Below are positions 51,180 to 60,024 of a DNA stretch of 64,000 nt, in pieces. The number at the start of each line of letters is the position of its first letter. Within the stretch, counting starts at the first letter, position 1. The position numbers and the translations under genes were made by a program. The stretch comes from Candidatus Omnitrophota bacterium (GTDB taxonomy: Bacteria > Omnitrophota > Gorgyraeia > Zapsychrales > Zapsychraceae). The stretch lies in assembly GCA_020632495.1 (NCBI GenBank), contig JACKFL010000005.1:1240001-1304000 (forward strand), read 5' to 3'. The notes below the pieces were generated by a model, which searched no databases, was not told the DNA's origin, and worked only from the letters and a program-made list of their open reading frames with translations.

Positions 51180-51607
51180 CTGTCCCATTTTTCGGGGCAA
51201 GTCCAGAGTCCCTGACAAATTTGACTCAGAAAAGTGGAAGGTTGCGAAGAGTTCGATATCACGAAATCTTAATGTGCGATTGCTTATGCTTGACGATTTA
51301 TTAGCGAACTATAATCTTGTAGGTCTATCGAAGGAAAATCTAATACAATTATTGGGAGCCCGGGAGAATCAGGAATATTCCGATGAATATATAGCCCAAT
51401 TGATGAAAAGCCATAAGGCTGCAGGAAGACCCCAAGATCAGCTGGATTCGTACCTGAAATTTTACAAGGAAATGCAAAAAGAGGACAAGTTTGTGTACTA
51501 TCTCAGCGCCAGTAAATTTTACGATGAAGGCCCGGTCTTGGAAGTTTACTTTGAAAATGATGTTGTTTCCAAAGTCAATATTGTCCACAGATAGTTGAAT
51601 CTATATT

Positions 51608-51632
51608 AATCCGGGAACACATGCCATAACCC
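51608..51632 (-). repeat. Copy D of the island repeat (reverse)
   Basis: On the minus strand it begins GGGTTATGGCATGTGTTCCC and ends GGATT, matching copies A-C imperfectly. It closes the AT-rich island behind the interrupted gene. Confidence 0.45.
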
Positions 51633-51660
51633 AAACGGATGAAGTTGACGGATTTCTGAA

Positions 51661-51697
51661 CGCTAACCGCTAACTGCTATCCGCTAACCGCTGATTT
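51661..51697. repeat. 7-bp repeat array forming the 3' end of the acyltransferase gene
   Basis: On the minus strand the units are GCGGTTA, GCGGATA, GCAGTTA, GCGGTTA. The array codes for the final residues QRLADSS and supplies the TAG stop at 51670. Confidence 0.7.
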
Positions 51698-52605
51698 TCA
51701 CTCCAGCGCTTATTAAACCATCCGCCCCACTGCTCCGGATAAAACCGGATATACTTTTCAATCACCGCGTTCATGGCGTTCATGTTGGGCGCGTCGGTAT
51801 CTGCGGCGGGGCCTGCGAGGATTTCGATCTCCTCTTCGATATGCACGTGAAAACGGTTCTGCTCATCCTGGGTGATGAACATCGGCAGGACAGGCGAGCC
51901 GAACTTGCGGTGAAATAGTAGGGGGCCGGTGGCGCGCCTGACTTCTTTGCCGAAAAAGTTCACCGGGACGCCGGCATTGTCGGGGGGGATTTCATCAATA
52001 ACGATAAACAGCATTTCCTTGCGCTGCAGGGCCCCATAGGTCTCCCGCAGGAATTCCCGCGCGGGTTTGGTGGGGATCATGTGGACGCCCCACTTTTCGC
52101 ATTGGCCGAACATGAATTTGCTGAACTCCGGATCGCGCATCGGCCGGATGATCACATTGATCTTGTAGCCTTTCTGGATGAGCGAGACAAACATCAGCGG
52201 GAAATTATTGAGATGGGCGGTCACGGCGATGACGCCCCGGCCGCGGTCCAAGGCCTCGCGCAGCCGATCCTCACCGTGGGTGACGACCCGGGGGGTGAGT
52301 TCGGCGGGATGTTCGACATAGTAGATCATGTCGATCATCAGCCCGGCGGCGCGGCGCAGGCAGTCCCGCGTCATTTTCCGGTAGAACAACTCGTCTTTGG
52401 CCGGACCGTACACGGCCCGCAGATTGGTCAGGGTAATGGCGCGCATCCGTCCCATAAAGGGGTAGACGACGTAATAGAGCGGCGAAATCAACGCCGCGAT
52501 GCACCAGCGCGGGAGATGGCCGAGCAGCCACTCCACGCACAGTAATCCGCCCATGGAAATCCGCCGGGTGAACGCGCGCAGGTAGGTTTTATCTTTGTTA
52601 GCCAT
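51670..52605 (-). CDS. LpxL/HtrB-like lysophospholipid acyltransferase
   Basis: A 311-residue membrane-associated acyltransferase of the lipid A lauroyl/myristoyl transferase family. Family features are the ITLTNLRAVYG segment near residue 60, RGRGVIAVTAHLNNFPLM near 115-132, the PMRDPEFSKFMF stretch, and FFGKEVRRATGPLLFHRKFGSPVLPMF near 215-240. The usual HxxxxD/E catalytic motif reads HLNNFP here, so the acidic residue is replaced by proline. I have seen similar HxGNFP forms in memory, so this may be a subfamily and not a dead enzyme. An N-terminal hydrophobic segment anchors it. The C-terminal tail is repeat-encoded. It is divergent from the two-partner secretion pair. Confidence 0.8.
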   Translation of the reverse strand: MANKDKTYLRAFTRRISMGGLLCVEWLLGHLPRWCIAALISPLYYVVYPFMGRMRAITLTNLRAVYGPAKDELFYRKMTRDCLRRAAGLMIDMIYYVEHPAELTPRVVTHGEDRLREALDRGRGVIAVTAHLNNFPLMFVSLIQKGYKINVIIRPMRDPEFSKFMFGQCEKWGVHMIPTKPAREFLRETYGALQRKEMLFIVIDEIPPDNAGVPVNFFGKEVRRATGPLLFHRKFGSPVLPMFITQDEQNRFHVHIEEEIEILAGPAADTDAPNMNAMNAVIEKYIRFYPEQWGGWFNKRWSENQRLADSS

Positions 52606-52685
52606 GATGATGGTATTTAGGATAGCAGGAAAACCGGGACGCGAATAGCGATATTATCCGGAAACAGGTCCCCCGCAGGGGTTTC

Positions 52686-52713
52686 TTGACATTTCGGACT
52701 ATCCCCCTAGAAT
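52686..52713 (+). promoter_or_regulatory. Promoter of the two-partner secretion operon
   Basis: TTGACA (52686-52691), 16 bases, TAGAAT (52708-52713), about 30 bases before the tpsB ATG. There is no clear ribosome site between them. Confidence 0.65.
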
Positions 52714-52743
52714 ACTGGGACCGGACAACCATCGGTCTCAGCC

Positions 52744-54405
52744 ATGAAGACACCCCTGATCTGCCTAACTCTGACCTTAATCCTGTTCCCGGCATCGGCC
52801 CGGGCCCAGGTCACCCCGGACCTCACGCCGGGCGCCACGCAGGGGCGCTATCTGCAAAATCAGCAATATTTCCAACAACGCCAACAACTTAAGCGTCAGT
52901 CCGAGAAGCGGAAAGAGGATCTGATCGAACAGCTCGGCGCACCGGATTCACCGGCGGCCCGGCCGGCGGACGCGGTGCGGTTCCGGTTGCGGGGAGTGCG
53001 GGCCACGCCCTCACGCATCCTGTCGGATGACGACATCGACGGCATTGTCGGTCCGTACGTCGGCCGCGAGGTGACGCTTGCCGATCTCAACCGGATGGTG
53101 GACGCCATCAATGATTTGTACCGTCAGAAGCGGGCGCTGACTGCCCGCGCGATCCTGCCGCCGCAGGAGATTGCTGACGGCGTGGTGCAGATACAGCTGA
53201 TCGAGGGTCGCCTCGGTACGCTGACGGTCACCGGCAACCGGACTACGCGCGAGGGATTTATCCGCGGCCAGGTCCGGCTCCAGGAAGGCGAGCCGGTCGA
53301 CCTGTCCCGGCTGGAACAGGACCTGCTGCGTTTCAACGCGGTGTATGATGCCCGTATCCGGGCGCTGCTTAAACCGGGCCGGGAATTCGGCACCACCGAT
53401 TTCACGTTGACGGTCGTCGAGCCGAACCGCTTCGAGGGGACGATCTACTCGGACAATACGGGCCGGGATGAGACGGGCAAGGAGCGCGGCGGCTTCACCG
53501 TGGCCGCCAACAGCGTGCTGGGCCGGCGCGACCGGCTGAGCCTCGGCGGGGTCTTTGCCGACGGAACCCAGGGATTCAACGTGGCCTATGACGTCCCGGT
53601 CGGTCGCCGCGGGACCCGGGTGCGGATCAGTTTCGACCGCTCGGACGTGGACGTGGAAGACGGCGCCCTGGCCGCGCTGAATATCGAAGGTGATTCAGAG
53701 GTCCTGGCCTTTGTGGTGACGCACCCCTTTCTGGTCCGCAAGGCCTGCCAGCTGTCGGCCTTTACCGGTTACAATATCAAGTCCTCGGGGACCCGCGTCA
53801 GCGGGGTGGAGGTCCTCACGACGGAGGTGCGTTCCGCCATTCTTGGGGTCAATTACCTGCATTACGACACCCGCGGATACTGGTACGCGCAATCCGTTCT
53901 GACCCAGGGGTTTGACAAGTTCGGCGGCGACAGAGAGTTCTTGAAGTCCAACAGCGAGTTTAGTAGAATACACTTCCTGAGCGGGCGTGTGTATGTCCTG
54001 TTGCGGACGAGCCTGCAATTCTCCGACGAACCGTTTTTACCATCTTCAGAACAGTTTCAAATGGGCGGATTGACAACAGTACGCGGATATAGAGAAGGCA
54101 TCCTCATCGGGGATGCCGGTTATTACGTCAACGCCGAACTCCATTTTCCCATCCGGTTCACACTCAATAACAAAGACTTTTTCCGCAACCGCTTGAACGG
54201 CTTCCTGTTTGCCGATCAGGGCGGGACGATTGCCGTCAAAGACAATGACGACGACAACACCCTGGTCAGCGCCGGGGCGGGGTTCAATGTGCGGATCAAC
54301 AAGTATCTGAACGGACGTTTCGTGGCGGGTTTTCCGGTGAAGGATGACCTGCGCACGGACGAAAACGACGTCCGCTTTCACTTTTACATAGAAGCACAAT
54401 TTTAA
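52744..54405 (+). CDS. TpsB-type outer-membrane transporter (ShlB/FhaC family)
   Basis: A 553-residue Omp85-superfamily protein with a signal peptide (MKTPLICLTLTLILFPASARA). Residues ~75-220 contain two POTRA domains, the first opening FRLRGVRATPSRIL and the second GRLGTLTVTGNRTTREGF. From about 225 comes a 16-stranded-barrel region with the typical TIYSDNTGRDETGKERGG and the late GLTTVRGYREG motif, which is the VRGY/F signature of the transport-active L6 loop; it ends with an aromatic, EAQF. It should secrete the large beta-helical protein encoded 22 bases downstream. Confidence 0.93.
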   Translation: MKTPLICLTLTLILFPASARAQVTPDLTPGATQGRYLQNQQYFQQRQQLKRQSEKRKEDLIEQLGAPDSPAARPADAVRFRLRGVRATPSRILSDDDIDGIVGPYVGREVTLADLNRMVDAINDLYRQKRALTARAILPPQEIADGVVQIQLIEGRLGTLTVTGNRTTREGFIRGQVRLQEGEPVDLSRLEQDLLRFNAVYDARIRALLKPGREFGTTDFTLTVVEPNRFEGTIYSDNTGRDETGKERGGFTVAANSVLGRRDRLSLGGVFADGTQGFNVAYDVPVGRRGTRVRISFDRSDVDVEDGALAALNIEGDSEVLAFVVTHPFLVRKACQLSAFTGYNIKSSGTRVSGVEVLTTEVRSAILGVNYLHYDTRGYWYAQSVLTQGFDKFGGDREFLKSNSEFSRIHFLSGRVYVLLRTSLQFSDEPFLPSSEQFQMGGLTTVRGYREGILIGDAGYYVNAELHFPIRFTLNNKDFFRNRLNGFLFADQGGTIAVKDNDDDNTLVSAGAGFNVRINKYLNGRFVAGFPVKDDLRTDENDVRFHFYIEAQF

Positions 54406-54427
54406 CGCGTAACAAAAGGAATTCATC

Positions 54428-57187
54428 ATGTCCACAGGTTTGAAACTTCCCAAATCGATGACCGCAGCGATCCTGTCCTTGCTTTTCGCGGCGCAGACAT
54501 CATTCGCCGCCGCGCCGATCGTCACCGACGGCAATACCGCCACCACCGTAAAGACGGTGGGTAGCGTCACCGATGTCACCACCGCCACGGTGCGCGGCAA
54601 CACCGCCTTTAACTCCTTTAATCAGTTCGACGTCAAGCGCGGGACCACGGTCAACGTGCATTTGCCGGGCGGGACCGACAATCTGCTCAATCTGGTGCAT
54701 AAACGTAAAACCAAGATCGACGGGATCCTCAACGGTTATCAGAACGGGCAGATCGGCGGGAACGTCTTTTTCCTGAACCCGTACGGCGTGGCCGTCAGTT
54801 CGAGCGGGGTGGTGAATGTCGGATCGTTCACGGCGATCACGCCCACGACGGACTTTATGAAGGAATTCTTCGCCGGACCGGGGAACCCCTCCGCCGCGGC
54901 CACGGCCAGTGTCCTGGCCGGGGACGTGCCGCTGCGCGGCTTTGCGGGGATCTCCGTGGACGGGCAGATTAACGCCGAACGCGACGTGACTTTAATGGCT
55001 GGTGATGTCAGCGTTAAAGGGGCGATCAACGCCGGGGCGGCCGCGCAGAGTGCGGTGGCCGGATTCGGAAGTTTTGTGAATATCGAAGGCGTTGAGGTCG
55101 GCGCGGACCTGATTGTGGACAACGGGACCGTCAAGATCGTCGCCGTTGACGACGTGCTTGTTACCGGTGAGATCAATGTCGACGGCAAGGCCGGTGTGGC
55201 CGGCGGTTCGGTGGCAATCGATGCCGGCGACGCGATCACCGTGGAAAAGAACGCGGTCATCTCGGCCAAGGGGCAGGGCGCGAATTCCAACGGGGGGGAG
55301 ATCATCATCCTCGCGCAGGACGACGCCACGCTGGAAGACAATGCCGTGATCGACGCCGGCGCCGGGACATCGGGCAACGGCGGGTTCATCGAGTTCAGCG
55401 CCAAAGATAAAGTGGATGTCAAAGGCGGGAGCCTGGCGGCGGCAGCTGCCAACGGCCTGCCGGGGACCATTCTGCTCGATCCGGCGATCCTCAATCTCAA
55501 TGCGGACGTCTTCACCGCCGGGGCCAATATGCTCTTCGAGGCCGATGAGACGATCAACGTCAACGGCGTCACCATCTCCTCCCGTCAAATCGCCGGGGTC
55601 GATCACGTGAATGACGCGTCGACCGGGGATTCGGGGGATTTGGAGTTTATTGCCCCTGTCATAAACTTTAATGGCGGATCGCAAGTCCTGGCACATTCGA
55701 CAGATGGTTTTGCCAGTGGAGAGATCCTGGCAAATGCAAAATATTCTGGAATTGGAATGGTTGATCCTGTTGCGCTCCAGATTAATGTAACGGATTCTCT
55801 TTTAAAGGCGTTATTGATCGAACTGCAGGCTGACGGATTCGTTTCCAAGACTGCACTTTCAGATGACAGTGTTGTAACGAATGTATCCGCAGCAATCAAT
55901 GTGAACAGCAGCACACTGGATGCCGGAGCGGGGACGGTAGGATTATTTGCAACTGCCGAGGCCTTAACAGACATCCTGGAAACGGATATCCCGGATGCAA
56001 TAAACATTGAGCATAATGTTTCGGCACTAACGCATATTGATGGGAGTTCCGTCATCAAAGCGGATACTATTGAGATCGTCAGCAGGGCCACCAACAGTAT
56101 TGCCGCTGACGTGAGCAATGTCGACAATACCATGTATGAAGACATCACCGGAATATTTTCTCAAGCGAATACCCATAGTAAGGCAACAATTGCTCAGGGT
56201 GCGGATATCCAGACAATGGACGCCGGACATTTGTCGCTGGCCGCCCTTTCAACCACCAATATCGACATAGCCATGCTGCATGAAAAGCAGGATGCGGAGA
56301 CGCCTAGCGCAGCAATGGCCGTCAGCGAGGTAAACGCCAGTGCGGAAGCCACAATTGCTGCGGATTTGGCGATTTCTACAGTAGAAACGGTTGCTTATAG
56401 TGAAATAAACAGTGTTGTGTCGGCCACAACCATATTTCCTTTATCCATACTAGCCTTGCTAACAGGAGAAGGTGAAGTCCCGGACTTACCCTTTACCATG
56501 ACGGCGGCGGCCAGTAAGCACGATAACCGGGCCAAAGCCGGTTTTATTGAGGGCGCCATTATCAATGCAGATTTGTTGGGTCTGTCGGCATTTGCCCGAG
56601 ATGAGTCGATTCTGATCATGGATCCGGGAGCCAGCATGGAAAATGTTCACATTAAGGGTATAGTCGATGGGGATTTTCTAAGTATTGCGGAACTTTGTTT
56701 CCGTGAGAATGCCGACGTTACCGTTAATGAACGATATCTATTGGAGATAGCCAATGTCGCTCCTGAGTCGATTGATGGACTCTCCGAGGTGGCAAAGCAG
56801 GAAGTCACATCTGAGCTGGGTGCAAATCCAATGTTTACAAAACTTTGGAAACTGCAATCCAGCAGCGCCAGCCAATCGGAATCTTCATACGAGTACGCTG
56901 AGGAGTGGGAAGCCACCGAAGACTCCGACGCCACCATGGACTCTGACATGGATTCCGGATCGACCATGGACTCCGGCGGGGATTCGGGAGAAGGATACTC
57001 CTATGAATGGACCACGGAATCGAGCTACGACACCAGTTCGGATTCGTCTTCCAGTTCGTCATCCAGTTCCAGTTCATCCTCAACGTCCGAAGAGACGTCT
57101 GAATCGCAGTCCAGTTCCGACTCCGATTCATCGTTCGAGTTTGAGTCGGAATCATCCAGCTCATCCTCGAGCTCTTCGACGCCGTAA
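54428..57187 (+). CDS. TpsA-type secreted protein with Ser-rich C-terminus
   Basis: A 919-residue exoprotein. Signal peptide residues 1-~27; then a TPS domain (TATVRGNTAFNSFNQFDV, FFLNPYGVAVSSSG), the recognition region for the TpsB partner; NPYG stands for the usual NPNG/NPNL. A hemagglutinin-like beta-helix repeat follows to about residue 405. From about 55650 codon use becomes noticeably more AT-rich until ~56880. The last ~100 residues are an acidic, then Ser-rich low-complexity tail (57040-57180). AAAAGGA precedes the ATG, and an intrinsic terminator follows the stop. It may serve adhesion or predation-type contact; that is inference. Confidence 0.9.
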   Translation: MSTGLKLPKSMTAAILSLLFAAQTSFAAAPIVTDGNTATTVKTVGSVTDVTTATVRGNTAFNSFNQFDVKRGTTVNVHLPGGTDNLLNLVHKRKTKIDGILNGYQNGQIGGNVFFLNPYGVAVSSSGVVNVGSFTAITPTTDFMKEFFAGPGNPSAAATASVLAGDVPLRGFAGISVDGQINAERDVTLMAGDVSVKGAINAGAAAQSAVAGFGSFVNIEGVEVGADLIVDNGTVKIVAVDDVLVTGEINVDGKAGVAGGSVAIDAGDAITVEKNAVISAKGQGANSNGGEIIILAQDDATLEDNAVIDAGAGTSGNGGFIEFSAKDKVDVKGGSLAAAAANGLPGTILLDPAILNLNADVFTAGANMLFEADETINVNGVTISSRQIAGVDHVNDASTGDSGDLEFIAPVINFNGGSQVLAHSTDGFASGEILANAKYSGIGMVDPVALQINVTDSLLKALLIELQADGFVSKTALSDDSVVTNVSAAINVNSSTLDAGAGTVGLFATAEALTDILETDIPDAINIEHNVSALTHIDGSSVIKADTIEIVSRATNSIAADVSNVDNTMYEDITGIFSQANTHSKATIAQGADIQTMDAGHLSLAALSTTNIDIAMLHEKQDAETPSAAMAVSEVNASAEATIAADLAISTVETVAYSEINSVVSATTIFPLSILALLTGEGEVPDLPFTMTAAASKHDNRAKAGFIEGAIINADLLGLSAFARDESILIMDPGASMENVHIKGIVDGDFLSIAELCFRENADVTVNERYLLEIANVAPESIDGLSEVAKQEVTSELGANPMFTKLWKLQSSSASQSESSYEYAEEWEATEDSDATMDSDMDSGSTMDSGGDSGEGYSYEWTTESSYDTSSDSSSSSSSSSSSSSTSEETSESQSSSDSDSSFEFESESSSSSSSSSTP

Positions 57188-57207
57188 GGTAGACCAAAAT
57201 AGAATAC

Positions 57208-57242
57208 AAAAGGCCCCGCGGTTCCCCGGCGGGGCCTTTTTT
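57208..57242 (+). terminator. Intrinsic terminator of the two-partner secretion operon
   Basis: AAAAGGCCCCGC (57208-57219) pairs with GCGGGGCCTTTT (57229-57240) around a 9-base loop, followed by TT. Confidence 0.95.
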
Positions 57243-57289
57243 GTGGACGCAGATCAGGCGCATTTCGGCTGTGCAAGCCCTGTGCGCGT

Positions 57290-57297
57290 GTTAAAAT
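57290..57297 (+). promoter_or_regulatory. Candidate extended -10 box abutting the 57305 gene
   Basis: TGTTAAAAT with TAAAAT at 57292-57297, seven bases before the ATG at 57305. The transcript would start on or next to the start codon. No good -35 box. Confidence 0.5.
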
Positions 57298-57304
57298 AAG
57301 GCCT

Positions 57305-59944
57305 ATGACAAACGCGCGGGTTATCTCGGTCTCGGCTCTGCTGCTCGGCGCATCCTTCTTGGGCGGATGTGCGACACTGCTGGCGTCCCCCACCGAAGGT
57401 GTCGTGCTTAACGACGTCCATTCCCGCCTGAATCCCACCCGGGTCGAGACAGTCCAGTATCCACACAACACGTCTGATGTCGTACGCATGATCCGCGCGG
57501 CGGCACAGCACGGCCGGGCGGTCAGCATCTCCGGCGGGCGCCACGCCATGGGTGGCCAACAGTTCGGCACCGGGACCGCGCACATCAGCATGACCGAAAT
57601 GGACGACGTCCTTGCCCTGGACAAACAGCGCGGGATCGTCACCGTTGAGGCGGGGACCGAATGGCCCGACCTGATGGATGAGCTCGCCGACCGCCAGCGG
57701 GGCGACGCGCAGCCGTGGGGCATCATTCAAAAGCAGACCGGCGCCGACCGGCTGACCATCGGCGGGGCGTTGTCGGCCAACGCGCACGGCCGCGGGACCG
57801 GCTTTAAGCCGATCATCCAGGATGTGGAGAGCTTTATCCTGGTCAATGCCGAGGGGGAACAACTCCGTTGCAGTCGCACGGAAAACAGCGAATTGTTCGC
57901 CCTGGCGATCGGCGGTTACGGTTTGTTCGGGGTCATCACCGAAGTCGACCTGCGCCTGCAGCGGCGTTACAAACTCCGACGGGTGGTGGAGTTGATCTCA
58001 CTGGAGGATTTGCCGTCCAAGGCGCGGGAACGCCTGGAGGACGGTTTTACCTACGGTGATTTTCAGTACAAGACGGATGATGCGGCCGAGGATTTTATGA
58101 AGGTCGGTGTATTGTCCGCCTACAAACCCGTCGCTACGGACACGCCCGTCCCGGACGATCAACGCGGCCTGACGCCGGAGCAGTGGTATCATCTCGTCCA
58201 TTTCGCCCACGCCGACAAGGCCAAGGCCTTTGAGGTCTACAGCGAACACTATCTCGCCACGGACGGTCAGATTTACTGGTCGGATTCGCATCAGATGAGT
58301 TTCTACGTGGAGGGCTACATCGAGTATCTCGAGAAGGTGATGCCGGATTATCCCAAGGGCTCGCTGATGATCAGCGAGGTCTATGTCCCGCGTGACCGGC
58401 TGACGGACTTCATCGAACAGGTGATCAAAGATGTGCGGGAACAACAGATGAACGTCGTCTACGGCACGATGCGGCTGATCGAACGCGATGACGAGAGCTT
58501 TCTGGCCTGGGCGAAACAGGATTACGCCTGCATCATCTTTAATCTGCGCGTGGAACACAGCGACGAGGGGCTCGAACGGGCGCGACGTCAGTTTCAAACG
58601 CTGATCGACCGGGCGCTGGAGCGCGGCGGTTCCTACTTTCTGACCTATCACCGCTGGGCGCGTCCCGATCAGGTGCTGGCGGCGTACCCGCAGTTTATTG
58701 ATTTTCTCCGGAACAAGCTGCGCTACGATCCGCAGCAGCGTTTTCAAAGCGAGTGGTACCGGTACTATCGCGATGTCTTTGCCGATAAGCTCGGACTCCC
58801 GGAGGAAGAATCCCGCTTATCCAGCGGCGGGGCCGCCGAAGACCGGACGCCGCAGTCGTCATGGGAATTCGAGGAAGACTTCCGTCTGGGCCAGGCGTCA
58901 GCCGGCGAACGCATCGAGGAGCTGGCCGCCGCGCTGATCCGCAACGTTCAGGCAACCGATCTTTACAAGCGCGGAACACGGGCGTTCCGGCGTAACCGTT
59001 ACCGTCAGGCTGTTTCCTACTTCCGGCGGGCGCTGGAACTGAACCCCGATTTCTATTACGTTTATAATGATATGGGACTGGCCTACAAGAAGCTGGGTCA
59101 GGACCAGGACGCGGTCGCGAGCTTCGACGCGGCGTTACGCATCAAACCCGACTATCACATGGCGCTTAACAACCGCGGCATTATGCGCGAGCGGCTGGAC
59201 GACAATGACGCGGCGCTGGACGATTATACCGCCGCGATCAATGCCGATCCGTTTTACGCCTACGCCTATTTCAATCGCGGCAATATTTACAAGAAACGCG
59301 GCATGGACGACCTGGCGATTGCCGACTATTCCGAAGCGATCACATTGAAATATAATTACGCCCCCGCCTTCAATAACCGCGGTATTCTCTATCAAAAAAT
59401 CGAGGACTACGACGCGGCCGCCGCCGACTACGACAAGGCCCTGGAATCGAATCCCGAGTACGCTTATGCCTGCAACAACCGCGCGATCATCCACGAGAAG
59501 AAGGGGGAATGGGAGCAGGCGATCGAACTCTACAGCCGGGCACTGGAGATCAAACCCGATTATCAAACCGCCTATTACAATCGCGGCAACGCCTACCGCC
59601 AAACCGGTCAGTGGAAGGACGCAGTCAGGGACTACTCACGTGTCATCAAGCTGGCCCCCGGATTATCCAAGGCCTACTATCAGCGCGGGCGTTCGTACAA
59701 AGAACTCGGCCGCTATCGCAAGGCCGTGCGTGATTTGACCAAGGTGATCGAGCTGGGTAAGGGCTTCAACGACAGTTATCTCGAACGCGCCGAGGTGTAC
59801 CTTCAGCTGCATAAGACCGAACAGAGCCGGCAGGATATCGAGAAGGCGAAAGAACTGGGATTGAAAGTCTCGGCGGATCTGCTCAAGAAGGTCGAGCAGG
59901 TCGTGGATATCAGCGGTCAGCGTGAAGCGGACAGAGAAAAGTGA
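57305..59944 (+). CDS. FAD-dependent oxidase / TPR-repeat lipoprotein fusion
   Basis: An 879-residue protein. A signal with lipobox LGGC puts the lipidated cysteine at residue 22. Residues ~45-230 are a PCMH/VAO-type FAD-binding domain (ISGGRHAMGG with H80, a candidate site of covalent flavin attachment; TIGGALSANAHGRG). Residues ~230-510 resemble the VAO C-terminal domain, ending RFQSEWYRYYRDVF. From ~555 to 845 about eight TPR units follow (YNDMGLAYKKLGQDQDAVASFDAAL and similar). Joining an FAD oxidase with a TPR array on a lipoprotein is unusual. The tail SGQREADREK is encoded by 7-bp repeats. No Shine-Dalgarno sequence precedes the ATG. Confidence 0.85.
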   Translation: MTNARVISVSALLLGASFLGGCATLLASPTEGVVLNDVHSRLNPTRVETVQYPHNTSDVVRMIRAAAQHGRAVSISGGRHAMGGQQFGTGTAHISMTEMDDVLALDKQRGIVTVEAGTEWPDLMDELADRQRGDAQPWGIIQKQTGADRLTIGGALSANAHGRGTGFKPIIQDVESFILVNAEGEQLRCSRTENSELFALAIGGYGLFGVITEVDLRLQRRYKLRRVVELISLEDLPSKARERLEDGFTYGDFQYKTDDAAEDFMKVGVLSAYKPVATDTPVPDDQRGLTPEQWYHLVHFAHADKAKAFEVYSEHYLATDGQIYWSDSHQMSFYVEGYIEYLEKVMPDYPKGSLMISEVYVPRDRLTDFIEQVIKDVREQQMNVVYGTMRLIERDDESFLAWAKQDYACIIFNLRVEHSDEGLERARRQFQTLIDRALERGGSYFLTYHRWARPDQVLAAYPQFIDFLRNKLRYDPQQRFQSEWYRYYRDVFADKLGLPEEESRLSSGGAAEDRTPQSSWEFEEDFRLGQASAGERIEELAAALIRNVQATDLYKRGTRAFRRNRYRQAVSYFRRALELNPDFYYVYNDMGLAYKKLGQDQDAVASFDAALRIKPDYHMALNNRGIMRERLDDNDAALDDYTAAINADPFYAYAYFNRGNIYKKRGMDDLAIADYSEAITLKYNYAPAFNNRGILYQKIEDYDAAAADYDKALESNPEYAYACNNRAIIHEKKGEWEQAIELYSRALEIKPDYQTAYYNRGNAYRQTGQWKDAVRDYSRVIKLAPGLSKAYYQRGRSYKELGRYRKAVRDLTKVIELGKGFNDSYLERAEVYLQLHKTEQSRQDIEKAKELGLKVSADLLKKVEQVVDISGQREADREK

Positions 59945-59945
59945 G
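59911..59945. repeat. 7-bp repeat array at the 3' end of the oxidase/TPR gene
   Basis: Units CAGCGGT, CAGCGTG, AAGCGGA, CAGAGAA, AAGTGAG encode SGQREADREK and include the stop codon. An inverted block follows at 60025-60056. Confidence 0.7.
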
Positions 59946-60024
59946 TGTTTTGAGATTTAGAGGCAAGTGGGAGTCAGTAAGTTAGGGCCGTGTAGGAGGG
60001 ATGGTATGAGTCTTGGCCCTGATT

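Larger units (their letters stand above)
49971..51205 (+). mobile_element. IS3-family insertion sequence, apparently intact
   Basis: A 1235-bp element bounded by 26-bp imperfect inverted repeats: 49971-49996 (TGGACTTGCCC...) and 51180-51205 (...GGGGCAAGTCCA). It has TG...CA ends and a 3-bp target duplication GAG (49968-49970 and 51206-51208). It carries two overlapping frames, orfA and orfB. The uninterrupted frames, matching repeats and exact target duplication indicate a recent insertion. Confidence 0.95.
49877..51594 (+). pseudogene. Exported protein gene split by an IS3-family insertion
   Basis: Removing the element and one 3-bp GAG copy joins 49877-49970 to 51209-51594 in one open frame of 159 codons plus stop. 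The 5' part codes for a basic start (MARIVTVLKSKHYR) and a hydrophobic segment CYLLIFGLLCFWGG. The 3' part continues VPDKFDSEKWK and then an LLMLDDLLANYNLVGLSKENLIQLLG stretch, reminiscent of small exported or lipoproteins with a BamE-like helix pair. The hydrophobic segment and charged body fit a secreted or membrane-anchored protein. An ATG at 49877 and a GTG at 49859 are both possible starts. The 3' piece alone (from 51274) would lack any signal sequence. The gene is inactivated unless the element excises. Confidence 0.85.

Noticed and set aside
51274..51594. Independent 106-codon gene after the IS element
   Set aside because: Its frame is open back to the IS end and joins exactly to the 5' part before the element, so it is the 3' piece of a split gene.
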